From Archangium lipolyticum (GTDB taxonomy: Bacteria; Myxococcota; Myxococcia; Myxococcales; Myxococcaceae), in assembly GCF_024623785.1 (NCBI RefSeq), contig NZ_JANKBZ010000005.1:124001-188000 (forward strand): a DNA stretch of 64,000 bases, in the 5' to 3' direction. The notes under the pieces were generated by a model. That model was not told the origin of the DNA, searched no databases, and saw only the letters and a list, made by a program, of their open reading frames with translations. The position numbers were made by a program, and so were the translations under genes. Shown piece by piece: positions 53,703-62,597 of the stretch. How positions within the stretch are numbered: position 1 is the first letter of the stretch; every line of letters begins with the position of its first letter.

Positions 53703-53788
53703 GGCCGCTCGGTCGCTGACCAGGGCTTCCGCCGGAAAAGTACGAGGTCTTGGTAGTCGCGGGGGCGGGCCTCTAAGCTGCGGGCTCC

Positions 53789-55369
53789 ATGTTTCCCACC
53801 CCCGCCCACGTCCTGAGGCAGCGCGAGGGGGCGCTCGCCGAGACGCCATTCCCCTTGTTGCTGCACGCGCTGTCCGTCGAGGAGCGCACGTGCACGCTGG
53901 AGCTGAAGGTGCGCCAGCGCGAGAAGCGCATCACCTTCGAGGACGGCGCGCCGGTGTCGTTCTCCAGCAACCTGCTGCACGAGACGCTGGGCAAGTTCCT
54001 GGTGGAGAAGGGGAAGCTGTCGGAGGTGGACTACCAGAAGGCGCTCGCGGAGAGCGTGCAGACGGACGTCGCCATCGGCGGGCTGTTGGTGCAGAAGGGG
54101 CTCATCAGCCCGTTCGACCTGTACAAGCAGATGCAGGCGAACATGGCCATGAGCCTGCTGGACTGCTTCCGCTGGACGGATGCGCGCTACCGGCTCATCG
54201 CCGACATCGAGCCGCCGGACACCAGCGTACGGATGAACCCGGCGCAGCTCATCCTCACGGGCGTCGCGAGCATGATGCCCTTCGACGAGGTGGCCACGCA
54301 CTTCACCTTCACGGATGACCGGCGCTTCGCGCAGGTGCCGGGGGTGGAGGGGCCGAAGCTGTCCTCGAAGGACGCGCGGCTCTTCCAGGCGCTGCGCTTC
54401 CGGCCCACCTTCCCGGAGCTGATGCAGCGCTCGGGGCTGGACACCGACTCCACGCTGCGCCGCCTGTATGCCTTCTGCATCCTGGGCCTGGCGGACTTCG
54501 CGGAGGAGGTGGACAAGCGGCCGCAGCCCGCGCCCTCGGCGATGGCCACGGCTCCGGCGCCGATGCCGGGTCCGGCCCTCACGCCGCTGCCGGGGAGCCT
54601 CGAGATCGTGGACGCGGCGGCCCTCGCGTCGGCGGGGCCCTCGGGCGTGCCGTTCTCGGACGAGGACGAGGCGGTGAAGAACGCGCTGCTGAGCGCCTTC
54701 CTGTCGCACCGGAGCCAGGATCCGTTCGATCTGCTGGGCGTGCCGGAGAACCCGCAGCCGGTGGCGCTGCGCAAGGCATTCCTGGGGCTGGCGGACAAGT
54801 TCTCGCCGCTGCGCTTCCAGACGCCGGACCTGAAGGAGAAGGCGGAGGCGCTGCTGGTGGCGTACGCGCGGGCGTACGGGGCGCTGTCGGAGGTGGAGCA
54901 GGCGGCGCTGTGGCGCAAGCGGAGGCAGGCGGCGCGCGAGAAGAAGGCGGGGACGGGGCGGCCGTCGACGGCGGAGCAGTTCCGCATCCGCACGGACCTG
55001 CTGGACGCGACCACGCAGTTCGACGAGGCGATGAAGCGGCTGAAGGCGGAGAACTACCCGGGCGCGTTCGAGTACTTCGAGTACGCGTGCGACATCGAGC
55101 CGAAGCCGCTCTACCGGGCGTACAGGGCGTGGGCGCGCTATCTGATGAAGCCGGAGGCGTATGGCAAGCTGGCGCTGCAGGAGCTGGCGGAGGTGGTGAA
55201 GCAGGAGCCGGGCTGCGAGGAGGCGTGGTTCTTCACGGGCGAGGCGGCGCGAGGCGAGGCCCAGTGGGCGCTGGCCGAGGACGCGTACCGGAAGGCCTTC
55301 AAGCTCAACCCGAAGAACCGCCGGTACGTGGACCTCATCCAGGACACGATGAAGCGCGTGAAGCGCTGA
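53789..55369 (+). CDS. DUF4388 protein with J-like and TPR regions
   Basis: 526 residues. The N-terminal ~150 are a DUF4388 (PATAN-like) domain: FPLLLHALSVEERTCTLELK and RQREKRITFEDGAPVSFSSN, followed by GDF-style helices LGKFLVEKGKLSEVDYQKAL. In the middle is a Pro/Ala linker (about 245-285), then a J-domain-like helical bundle (about 305-375, QDPFDLLGVPENPQP and LRKAFLGLADKFSPLRF) without the catalytic HPD triad. The C-terminus has TPR repeats (about 410-520). Myxobacterial DUF4388 proteins often link to signalling and gliding. No clear ribosome binding site precedes ATG 53789. Confidence 0.82.
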   Translation: MFPTPAHVLRQREGALAETPFPLLLHALSVEERTCTLELKVRQREKRITFEDGAPVSFSSNLLHETLGKFLVEKGKLSEVDYQKALAESVQTDVAIGGLLVQKGLISPFDLYKQMQANMAMSLLDCFRWTDARYRLIADIEPPDTSVRMNPAQLILTGVASMMPFDEVATHFTFTDDRRFAQVPGVEGPKLSSKDARLFQALRFRPTFPELMQRSGLDTDSTLRRLYAFCILGLADFAEEVDKRPQPAPSAMATAPAPMPGPALTPLPGSLEIVDAAALASAGPSGVPFSDEDEAVKNALLSAFLSHRSQDPFDLLGVPENPQPVALRKAFLGLADKFSPLRFQTPDLKEKAEALLVAYARAYGALSEVEQAALWRKRRQAAREKKAGTGRPSTAEQFRIRTDLLDATTQFDEAMKRLKAENYPGAFEYFEYACDIEPKPLYRAYRAWARYLMKPEAYGKLALQELAEVVKQEPGCEEAWFFTGEAARGEAQWALAEDAYRKAFKLNPKNRRYVDLIQDTMKRVKR

Positions 55370-55370
55370 G

Positions 55371-58130
55371 TCACATCAGCTCGACGGCCAGGTCCAGTCG
55401 GGGCTCGGCCCGGCCCGAGGGCCAGCCGTCGATCGTACCCTCCCAACGCACCTGGGCCCGGGGCGAGAGCCGGACACTCCGGCGTGCCCAGTGTCCGACG
55501 AGCAGATCCACCCGGAGCGAGGCCTCCGCCTCGTGCCGCAACCCCCGGGACAGGATGAACAGGGGGGACCAGGCGGCCTCCAGGCGCACCGCGTTGGCCA
55601 GCGAGCCGGGCAGGCCCACGCGCTGCGAGAAGGTGAGCCGGGGCCCCACGATGGGAACGAGCGCGTCCAGCCCCCAGCGCATCCCGGTCCGGGCGCCCAC
55701 GCCCAGCGTGGTGTAGCGGTGGAAGCGGGTGCCCTCGTCCACGACCAGCAGTGCCTCACCCTGGGCGGTGGCCCGATACCGCAGGTCCGTTCCCGCCTCC
55801 CGGGTCTCCATCAGCGCCTCCATGCCCCAGCCCAGCTCGTCGAGTAGCGTGCGCCGGTGCCAGGGCGGCTCCCGCAGCAGGGTGCGGTAGCCCAGCAGGG
55901 TGAGCCGGGAGTCCAGCACACGAGGCATCCCGCGCCTCGGCTCCACGCGTATCTCGCCATCGAGCACGCGCAGGTCATTTCCGGGCCGGATGCCGTGCAG
56001 GTACGTCTCGCCCATGGCCTCGCTCAGCCCGGACGTCCACAGGGTCACCACCGGCCGCGCGTGTCCCGAGGGGAGCTGGTCCATTCCCAGCGCCACCGAC
56101 ATCCGGCCCGCCCCCGAGCGCGGCAGGGCGCGCGAGGCCAGCTCACTCTCCTCCCGCACCTTCCGCGCATGGTCGCGCTCGAGGAAGTCCACCGGGTCCA
56201 CCTCGGAGAGCGGCCCGGAGTGGAGCGCACCCTGCACCTCGGTGGCGGTGACGAAGGTGGCCTCCACGGCCTCGGCTCGCGCGAGCGTGCGCGCCTCCTT
56301 CCGGGTGGGCTCGCGCCGCTGCGCGGTGGCCAGCGCCTGCTGGAAATAGGCGATGCGGTCGAGCACCGCGAGCCGCCGCTGCAATTCGTCCTCACGCTCG
56401 AAGAGCTGCTGGCGCTCGCGCAGGCCGTCCTGGGGCGTGGGCACGGGTCCTCGAATCTTCACGAGCCGGTCGCGCTCCACCTTCATCCGCTCGTCCTCGG
56501 CCCGGTCCATCTCCGAGCGCTCCACCCGGACGGACCAGGCGACATAGGCGTGGAGCAGCGTGCGCACGGAGTCCCGCTCCACTTCTGGCACGGACGCGAG
56601 CGCGGCCTCCACCAGCGCGGGCACCCGGGACCACGCCTCCCGGCGCTTCTCCGGCTCGGGGGATTGGAGGCGCCGGTCCAGCAGGCGCAGCCGGGTGAGC
56701 ACCCCGGCGCTCACCCGCGTGGCCAGTGCATCGAGTGCTTCCTGTCGTGACTCGTGCGCCCGCCAGGCACGCTCCCCGGTGGATTCGAGCGCGTCCGGTA
56801 CGTACTCCAGGAGCGGTTGCCGCTTTCCGTCCGGACCTGTCACCTCCATCCGGGCGAACGCATCCAGGGTGGCACTCGGCAGCACCCAGAGCACTCCGGG
56901 CGCGCGCACCGCGCGGCCTCCCTCCAGCGCGCCATTGACGAGGAAGAGGAGCGCGCTCGCGCAGTTGTCCGTCAGGAAGTAGTAGGGCAGGTAGCCGCGC
57001 CGCTCCATCTCCCAGACGCGCTCCAGCAGCCGCACCTGCTCGCTCGGGGTGAGCCGCAGGCGGTAGCGGCGGATGGTGCGCTGCTCCAGCTCCAGCGTCT
57101 CATGCGACAGGTCTCCCCGCGTCGCGGTGAGGAAGCCCAGCGAGAAGCCTCCGGACAGCCCCTTCACGATGTAGCTTGGACCGCCCGTCTCCATCCCCGT
57201 CAGGGCCACGGGCTGCACCACCGCCTCGAAGCTCGGCCCCCGCGGCGTGTCGCCCTCACGCCACACCGGCCTCATCAACAGGTGGCCGAAGAGCGACTCG
57301 GGCTGCCGGCCCGTGGAGACGGCGAGCAGCAGCTCGAAGTGCGACAGCTTCCCGGCCTCCGCCCACGTGTCGAAGGCGGGGCAGTGTCCTCGCGGCGGTG
57401 GTGTCCAGAGCCCATCGGCCGCCAGCAACTCACCGAGCGCACGTGCCTTGGACAGCTCCTGGCAGCGCACCCGGTCGTCCACGGAGAGCGCCTCCTCGCG
57501 GAGGGACTCCACGGGGACGAAGAGCTCCTCGGCGAAGGTGACCAGGTCCAACGAAGCGCTCTTCTGTCCGCGTGCCCGGCTGAAGGCGCCCTCGTAGGAG
57601 AGACGTGCCTCCTCGACGAAGGTGAGGGGCCGCTCGAAAGGGGCGAGCCAGCCGGACAGCCGGCGCCAGCGCGCGGTGCGGCTCCATCCGCGCACATCGT
57701 CCCAGCGCTGCATCACCGCGTGCACCACCGCGCGCCGCCGCCACAGCCGCTCCAGCTCCGTGTCGGTGAGGCGGGCCGTGCGCAGCGTGGCGCGCCGCTC
57801 CTGGGTGGGGACGAAGGCATAGAGGTGGAAGCGCTCCCGGCCCTCGCTCCATTCCGGTCGCCGCGGGGACTCATTGCCCATGCCGAGCGGTGCCGGAGCC
57901 GGGTGAAGCACCAGCTCCAGCGGCCCGCCGGGCACACGGCGCAGGGCGGGGGGAAGCGCGGCGAGTCCGGCCTCCACCTCCGCCACGAGCGCGGCGTCCT
58001 CGGAGGCGGGAGCGCGCAGGACCAGGCCGTGCTCCGCCTCCAACCAGTGGACGCGCTCCGCGAGTGTCTCCCCGGCGCTGGCGGGCAGCGCCATCAGGAG
58101 CCCTGCCACCAGCGCCAGGAGGTCTCTCAT
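55371..58130 (-). CDS. Large secreted DUF4105 (Lnb-like) protein
   Basis: 919 residues with a signal peptide (MRDLLALVAGLLMALPASAG). The DUF4105 region is at about 270-400: SLFGHLLMRPVW, GLSGGFSLGFLT, and the conserved TDNCASALLFLVNGAL with Cys390. The C-terminal ~250 residues look like an outer-membrane-type beta region (alternating hydrophobic strands). Long helical stretches lie between. It begins inside the stop of the upstream lipoprotein gene (ATGA), so their translation is coupled. The DUF4105 domain of Lnb-type proteins suggests a Cys/His hydrolase; the substrate is not shown. Confidence 0.82.
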   Translation of the reverse strand: MRDLLALVAGLLMALPASAGETLAERVHWLEAEHGLVLRAPASEDAALVAEVEAGLAALPPALRRVPGGPLELVLHPAPAPLGMGNESPRRPEWSEGRERFHLYAFVPTQERRATLRTARLTDTELERLWRRRAVVHAVMQRWDDVRGWSRTARWRRLSGWLAPFERPLTFVEEARLSYEGAFSRARGQKSASLDLVTFAEELFVPVESLREEALSVDDRVRCQELSKARALGELLAADGLWTPPPRGHCPAFDTWAEAGKLSHFELLLAVSTGRQPESLFGHLLMRPVWREGDTPRGPSFEAVVQPVALTGMETGGPSYIVKGLSGGFSLGFLTATRGDLSHETLELEQRTIRRYRLRLTPSEQVRLLERVWEMERRGYLPYYFLTDNCASALLFLVNGALEGGRAVRAPGVLWVLPSATLDAFARMEVTGPDGKRQPLLEYVPDALESTGERAWRAHESRQEALDALATRVSAGVLTRLRLLDRRLQSPEPEKRREAWSRVPALVEAALASVPEVERDSVRTLLHAYVAWSVRVERSEMDRAEDERMKVERDRLVKIRGPVPTPQDGLRERQQLFEREDELQRRLAVLDRIAYFQQALATAQRREPTRKEARTLARAEAVEATFVTATEVQGALHSGPLSEVDPVDFLERDHARKVREESELASRALPRSGAGRMSVALGMDQLPSGHARPVVTLWTSGLSEAMGETYLHGIRPGNDLRVLDGEIRVEPRRGMPRVLDSRLTLLGYRTLLREPPWHRRTLLDELGWGMEALMETREAGTDLRYRATAQGEALLVVDEGTRFHRYTTLGVGARTGMRWGLDALVPIVGPRLTFSQRVGLPGSLANAVRLEAAWSPLFILSRGLRHEAEASLRVDLLVGHWARRSVRLSPRAQVRWEGTIDGWPSGRAEPRLDLAVELM

Positions 58131-58951
58131 TCCACGACCCCGTGGGAGGCGAGGAACGCGCGCCGGTCCGCGTCCAGCCGGGGCTCGGTGCGCGCGAGCT
58201 GGCCCACGCGCTCGAGCCAGGCGATGGCGCGCTCGGGCGTGAGCGCCGAGGAGTCGGCGAGGGTGAGCAGCTCCGTGCGGTGCTCGCGCAGCAGCCGGCC
58301 GAAGACGCGGAGGTTCTCGCGGCGGATGCGCGCCATGGCGGCGAGATCCTCGATGGTGGGACCGGCACCGAGGGCCAGGTCCTCCCGGAGTTGATGGGTG
58401 CGCGCGCGCAGGTACACCTGGGCGGCCTGGCCCACCGCCGCCGGCGCGGGCGCGGCGGGAACGACCTTCAGCGCCTGCCAGATGATGAGTCCCAACCCGC
58501 CCACGGTGGCGCCGATGGTGGTGACGGAGACGACCGAGCCGGAGTTGGACTGGCTGCTCTTGGAGCTCTCCGAGCTCGTCTTCGAGCTCTCGGCGGAGTT
58601 CTGGGAGGTGGCCTCTGAGGACTTCGAGGAGCCGCCGCTCGTCTGGCCCGAGGTCTTGCTGCTCTCGGACTGGCTCGAGTTGGACTGACTCGAGTCGGCC
58701 TGGGTGGACTCACCTGAATTGGACTGACTGGAGTTGCCAGAGTCGCCAGAGCCGGAGTCACCCGAGTTCGAGTTGCCAGAGGAGTCACCCGAGTTCGAGT
58801 TGCCAGAGGAGTCACCCGAGTTCGAGTTGGACGCGCTCATGCCCCCCGAGCCCATGGCTCCAGGTGTCTGACAACCCGCGACCAGCAACCAGACGAGTGC
58901 TCCGACGACCCGGGTCCGCTGTCCCATCTTCTTTCCCCCTGAGGTGTTCAT
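58127..58951 (-). CDS. Ser/Asn-rich lipoprotein coupled to the DUF4105 gene
   Basis: 274 residues from ATG 58951. Lipoprotein signal with basic MGQRTRVVG and lipobox LLVAGC. The mature start is a ~100-residue low-complexity tract of Ser, Asn, Gly, Asp and Gln (SNSGDSSGN repeated three times), then a hydrophobic helix (SVVSVTTIGATVGGLGLIIW, about 150-168). The C-terminal ~95 residues are helical with DLALGAGPTIEDLA, RRENLRVFGRLLREH and LERVGQLART, resembling DUF3015, which is often seen with DUF4105 genes. Its TGA overlaps the DUF4105 ATG by 4 bases. The pair probably works together in the envelope. Confidence 0.75.
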   Translation of the reverse strand: MNTSGGKKMGQRTRVVGALVWLLVAGCQTPGAMGSGGMSASNSNSGDSSGNSNSGDSSGNSNSGDSGSGDSGNSSQSNSGESTQADSSQSNSSQSESSKTSGQTSGGSSKSSEATSQNSAESSKTSSESSKSSQSNSGSVVSVTTIGATVGGLGLIIWQALKVVPAAPAPAAVGQAAQVYLRARTHQLREDLALGAGPTIEDLAAMARIRRENLRVFGRLLREHRTELLTLADSSALTPERAIAWLERVGQLARTEPRLDADRRAFLASHGVVE

Positions 58952-59106
58952 GCTCCGACAGCCTAGCCAGTGTCGTGCCGGATGTTGGGGCCCGGACTTT
59001 CGTGGGGTTGCGGGGGCGCACCCCAGGTGCATGCGAAGCGGACTTGGCGGCTATGTGCAGGGGGATGCACGAGCGCCGCGTAGCCAGGGTGCGATGACGC
59101 GCCGGG

Positions 59107-59538
59107 TCAATGGACGACGGTGACGGGGCGGCCGGCGTGCTGGACGACGCGGTCGCTGACGGAGCCGAGCAACCACTTGCCACCGGGGTTGAGACCGCGA
59201 GCGCCCACCACGATGTGGTCCGCGCCCAGCTTGTCGGCCATGGAGACGATGGTGTCGGCGGGGCGGCCGATCTCCACCACCTTGTCCACCTGGGCCTTGG
59301 GCAGGTCGGCGGAGAGCTCGTCGAGCATGCGCCGCACGGCGTCCAGCTCCTCCGGGGTGCGCTGGGGGCCGGAGATGAGCTCGGAGTCCAGGAACCCGAA
59401 GGGGACGACCCGAGGGGGCTCGAGGACGAAGAGGAGGGTGATGCGCGAGTTCGTCTGCTGCGCCAGGTCGTGGGCGAAGCGCGCCGCCTTGCGCGACGTT
59501 TCCGAGCCATCGATGGCGACGAGGATGTGTTTGAGCAC
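59107..59538 (-). CDS. Universal stress protein (UspA family)
   Basis: 143 residues. It starts KHILVAIDGSETSRKAARFA with the Asp that contacts nucleotide, and ends with GADHIVVGARGLNPGGKWLLGSVSDRVV, which matches the ATP-binding G2xG9xG(S/T) motif. The length is typical. I prefer the GTG at 59538, 6 bases after AGAGGA, over an ATG 14 codons upstream whose extra residues (PPVHFQRG) do not fit the family. A short, likely stand-alone gene. Confidence 0.9.
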   Translation of the reverse strand: MLKHILVAIDGSETSRKAARFAHDLAQQTNSRITLLFVLEPPRVVPFGFLDSELISGPQRTPEELDAVRRMLDELSADLPKAQVDKVVEIGRPADTIVSMADKLGADHIVVGARGLNPGGKWLLGSVSDRVVQHAGRPVTVVH

Positions 59539-59720
59539 GTCCGTTCCTCTCTGGAAATGAACCGGAGGCGAGGCCCCCACACAGTCAGGGTGGGGCGAGA
59601 CGCATCAGGAGCAAGCCAGGACTGTGCCGAACGGAGGGAGACCCGGCAAGCGTTCGAACCGCTGGTGGGTGACCAGGGAGGCAACAAACCGGCTGCGTTC
59701 CCGGCGGGCCACCGTGTATG

Positions 59721-59755
59721 TCCCCTCTCCCTCTGGGAGAGGGTCAGGGTGAGGG
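59721..59755. repeat. Dispersed 35-bp palindromic repeat, copy 2
   Basis: Core CTCTCCCTCTGGGAGAG with a TCAGGGTGAGGG arm. Compared with the reverse complement of the copy at 46966-47000 it differs at one position only. It lies 50 bp before the adenosylhomocysteinase-like gene and could be a remnant of a small mobile or REP-type element. Confidence 0.75.
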
Positions 59756-59804
59756 TCGTCCCCATACCCGCTCGCCCGCTGAAGCATTGTCGGAGGAACC
59801 ACGC

Positions 59805-60923
59805 ATGGACGCGTTCGCACGAGACCTGGGGTGGGCGAAGCTACAGATGTCGCTGACGCGGAGGTGGTGCGAGGCATTGCCGAGGCTGGACGGGGTGCGG
59901 CTCGCGTGCTCGATGCACCTGGACCTCAAGATGGTGGTGGCGGTCGAGACGCTGCTGGAGAAGGGGGCGGCGGTGTTCCTGGCGACGTGCAACCCGACCA
60001 CGGTGCGGGACGAGGTGGTCGCGTACCTGCGGGAGCGAGGGGCCGAGGCGCACGCCTGGAAGGACATGCCCGGGGAAGAGTACGCCTCGGCGATCGACAA
60101 GGCGGTGGCGTGGGGGCCCACGCACCTGTGCGAGATGGGAGCGGACCTCTCGGCGGCCATCCACGAGCGGGGGCTGGAGACGCGGGTGAAGGCGGGGCTG
60201 GAGGCCACGGGCTCGGGGATCGCGCGGCTGCGGTCGCTGACGCCGCGCTACCCGATCTTCAACTGGGACGACCTGCCCATCAAGGAGGGCCTGCACAACC
60301 GCTGGCTGGTGGGGCTCTCCACGTGGCAGTCGTTCTGCGAGCGGACCCATCTCACCCTGCATGGCAGGCGGGTGCTGGTGGTGGGCTACGGGCTGGTGGG
60401 GCAGGGCATCGCGGACGTGGCGAGGGCCCTCGGAGGGACGGTGACGGTGGCGGAGAGGGATCCGGCGCGGCTGCTGGAGGCGCGCTATGCGGGGTGGGAG
60501 GCGGGGCCGATGTCGCCAGAGCTGCTCGCGCGGGCCGACGTCATCGTCACGGCCACGGGGGTGGCGGGAGTCATTGGCGCCGAGGAGGTGAAGCACCTGA
60601 AGTCCGGGTGCTTCCTGCTCAACGTGGGGCACGTGGCGAACGAGATTGAAGTGGGGGCGCTCGGGACCCGGCGCGAGGTCGTCCCGCACGTCGAGGAGAC
60701 GCGGCCCCACGGGCGGACCGTCTACCTGTTCGCGGGAGGCTCGATGGCGAACCTCACGGCGGGGTGGGGAGACAGCCTGAACGCCTTCGACGTCACCCTG
60801 GCCACGATGGTGGCGGGGCTCGGCTACATCTTCTCCGAGGAGGGCGCGGGGGCGAGGCCGGGACTGCACCCGCTCCCGCGCCGGGTCTGGTCGGAGGTCG
60901 CCGCGGCGGCCGCTGGCGTCTGA
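59805..60923 (+). CDS. Adenosylhomocysteinase-family protein with altered active site
   Basis: 372 residues, about 60 shorter than usual. GGAGG lies 8 bases before ATG 59805. The NAD domain is intact: VLVVGYGLVGQGIADVARALGG (GxGxxG), acidic residue after strand two (VAERDP), and LNVGHVANEIEV matching the NVGHFDNEID block. The substrate side keeps His38 (MHL) and the Lys in DDLPIKEGLHNRW, but positions matching human Asp131, Glu156 and Asp190 look to be Met, Ala and His. The C-terminal tail that completes the partner's cofactor site (ending KPxHYRY) is missing. So it may act on another substrate or have lost hydrolase activity. Confidence 0.8.
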   Translation: MDAFARDLGWAKLQMSLTRRWCEALPRLDGVRLACSMHLDLKMVVAVETLLEKGAAVFLATCNPTTVRDEVVAYLRERGAEAHAWKDMPGEEYASAIDKAVAWGPTHLCEMGADLSAAIHERGLETRVKAGLEATGSGIARLRSLTPRYPIFNWDDLPIKEGLHNRWLVGLSTWQSFCERTHLTLHGRRVLVVGYGLVGQGIADVARALGGTVTVAERDPARLLEARYAGWEAGPMSPELLARADVIVTATGVAGVIGAEEVKHLKSGCFLLNVGHVANEIEVGALGTRREVVPHVEETRPHGRTVYLFAGGSMANLTAGWGDSLNAFDVTLATMVAGLGYIFSEEGAGARPGLHPLPRRVWSEVAAAAAGV

Positions 60924-60935
60924 GACGAGGGCCGC

Positions 60936-62138
60936 CTACGGCTCGACGGTGGTGACGAACTTCGTCTTTCCGCCCTCGACCTTGAGGATGACGGCCTGCT
61001 TCACCGGATCGCGGTTCTCGTCGAGGTTGATGGTGCCGGCCACGCCCGGGAAGCTCTTGGCGGTGGCGATGGCATCGCGGATGGAGGCGCCCGACAGGTC
61101 CGGCGCGCGCTTCATGGCGTCGATGGCGAGCATCGCGGCGTCATAGGCCAGGGCGGCCACGCTGTCGGGCACGGCGCCGTAGGCGGCCTTGTACTTGGAG
61201 ATGAAGCCCTGCACGCGCGGGTCCGGGTTGTCCACCGAGTAGTGGTTGGCGTAGTAGCTGCCCTCGATGGCCTCGCCGCCCAGCTCGAAGAGCTTGTCGG
61301 ACTCCCAGCCGTCGCCGCCGAGCATCGGCACCGTCAGCCCCAGCTCGCGTGCCTGACGCGCGATGATGCCCACGTCGGTGTAGTAGCCGGGGACGAAGAG
61401 CGCCTGAGGCTTGGTCTTCTTGAGGGCGGTGAGCTGCGCGCGGAAGTCCGTGTCACCCTTGGAGTAGCTCTCGGTTCCGGCGATGGTCCCGCCCATCTCG
61501 GAGAACTTCCGGCTGAACACGTCCGTCAGCCCCACCGAGTACGCGCTCTTGTTGTCCTGCAGCACCGCCACCCGGGTCAACTTCAGGTTCTCGCGGGCGA
61601 ACTTCGCCATCACGAAGCCCTGGAACGGGTCGATGAAGCAGACGCGGAAGATGTAGTCGCCCTTCTGGGTGACGGCGGGGTTGGTGGACGAGGGGGTGAT
61701 CATCGGCACCCCGGCCGCCTGGGCCTTCTCCGCCATGGCCATCGAGTTGGACGAAGCGGCCTCGCCCAGGATGACCGCCACCTTGTCCTGGGTGATGAGG
61801 CGCGTGGCGGCCTGGGCGGCCTCCTCGGGCTTGCCCTGGCTGTCGTAGACGCGCACCGCCAGCTTCTTGCCCTTCACCCCCCCGGCGGCGTTGGTCTCCT
61901 GGAGGGCCAGGTCGATGCCGTTGCGCGCGGAGATGCCGAAGGTGGCCTCGCTGCCGGTGAGGCTGCCCACCTGGCCCAGGAGGATGGTGTCCGCGTCCGC
62001 CGGAGTCCCACCGGAGGGGGCCGCGGCCTGCGAGGGGGCGGGCGGGGGAGTGGTGGGCGCGGGCTGCGTCTTCTTCTCACAGGCGGCCACCAGCACGGTG
62101 AGCGCGGCGAGCAACAACGGGACGGCGTGACGGCGCAT
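60936..62138 (-). CDS. Branched-chain amino acid ABC transporter substrate-binding lipoprotein (Liv-type)
   Basis: 400 residues. GGAGGAA lies 7 bases before ATG 62138. The lipoprotein signal is RRHAVPLLLAALTVLVAAC with Cys20, then a Pro/Ala-rich linker (about 25-50). The type 1 periplasmic-binding fold follows: ILLGQVGSLTGSEATFGISARNGIDLALQE, AVILGEAASSNSMAMAEKAQ, MITPSSTNP and LMGGDGWESD-like LGGDGWESDKLF. These match LivJ/LivK and related proteins for Leu, Ile, Val or amides. No permease or ATPase gene is adjacent, so it is an orphan binding protein in this window. Confidence 0.92.
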   Translation of the reverse strand: MRRHAVPLLLAALTVLVAACEKKTQPAPTTPPPAPSQAAAPSGGTPADADTILLGQVGSLTGSEATFGISARNGIDLALQETNAAGGVKGKKLAVRVYDSQGKPEEAAQAATRLITQDKVAVILGEAASSNSMAMAEKAQAAGVPMITPSSTNPAVTQKGDYIFRVCFIDPFQGFVMAKFARENLKLTRVAVLQDNKSAYSVGLTDVFSRKFSEMGGTIAGTESYSKGDTDFRAQLTALKKTKPQALFVPGYYTDVGIIARQARELGLTVPMLGGDGWESDKLFELGGEAIEGSYYANHYSVDNPDPRVQGFISKYKAAYGAVPDSVAALAYDAAMLAIDAMKRAPDLSGASIRDAIATAKSFPGVAGTINLDENRDPVKQAVILKVEGGKTKFVTTVEP

Positions 62139-62294
62139 GCGGATTTCCTCCAGGGACGGCAAGGGGGGCGCCCGCCTTCTAGCGCACTCCGGAGGCTCTG
62201 GCGCTCCGCGTCTCACGGCGTGGTGAAGGGTTTCTCACCTCACGTGAAAAGACCAGGGCGTCCGCATCCGGGTGCATCTGCCGCTCCTGCCTGC

Positions 62295-62474
62295 TTCATG
62301 TGCCGTGACGGCAATCGCTGTCCGTGGTCACGGTTGGTTTTCACGTCTCGTGACGGCAATTGCTGTCAGCCGTCACGGCTGGTTTTCACGTCTCGTGACA
62401 GCAATTGCTGTCTGCCGTCACGAGTGTTTTTCATGCGTCGTGACGGTCGACGGCAATGACTGTCACGGCTGGGA
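62295..62474. repeat. Four tandem 45-bp units of nested palindromes
   Basis: Units start at 62295, 62340, 62385 and 62430. Each opens with TTCA(C/T)G and carries CGTGAC...GTCACG as inverted arms. Unit 2 has CGTGACGGC and GCCGTCACG, a 9-bp perfect stem around AATTGCTGTCA; unit 3 has a perfect 16-base palindrome, GACAGCAATTGCTGTC. The units end in GGTTTT or GTTTT. Arms are kept while loops vary, suggesting selected structure or a protein-binding array. Confidence 0.85.
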
Positions 62475-62580
62475 GGGTCGATTTTCGCTAAGTCTGCTCA
62501 AAAATGGAGGATTCTCTTAAAGTGAAAAGATTGGTTTTGAGTTGCGCGTCCACCACTGATTGTGCGATTAGTGCGTGCCT

Positions 62581-62597
62581 GAGAGCGACGCGCTCTC
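62581..62597. promoter_or_regulatory. Short perfect hairpin in the leader of the Hint lipoprotein gene
   Basis: GAGAGC (62581-62586) pairs with GCTCTC (62592-62597) around a GACGC loop. It lies 180 bp before the start of the gene and may sit in its mRNA leader. Confidence 0.4.

Noticed and set aside
62295-62474. Tandem array considered as a CRISPR
   Set aside because: Units are contiguous with no unique spacers and are palindromic throughout; no cas gene is near.
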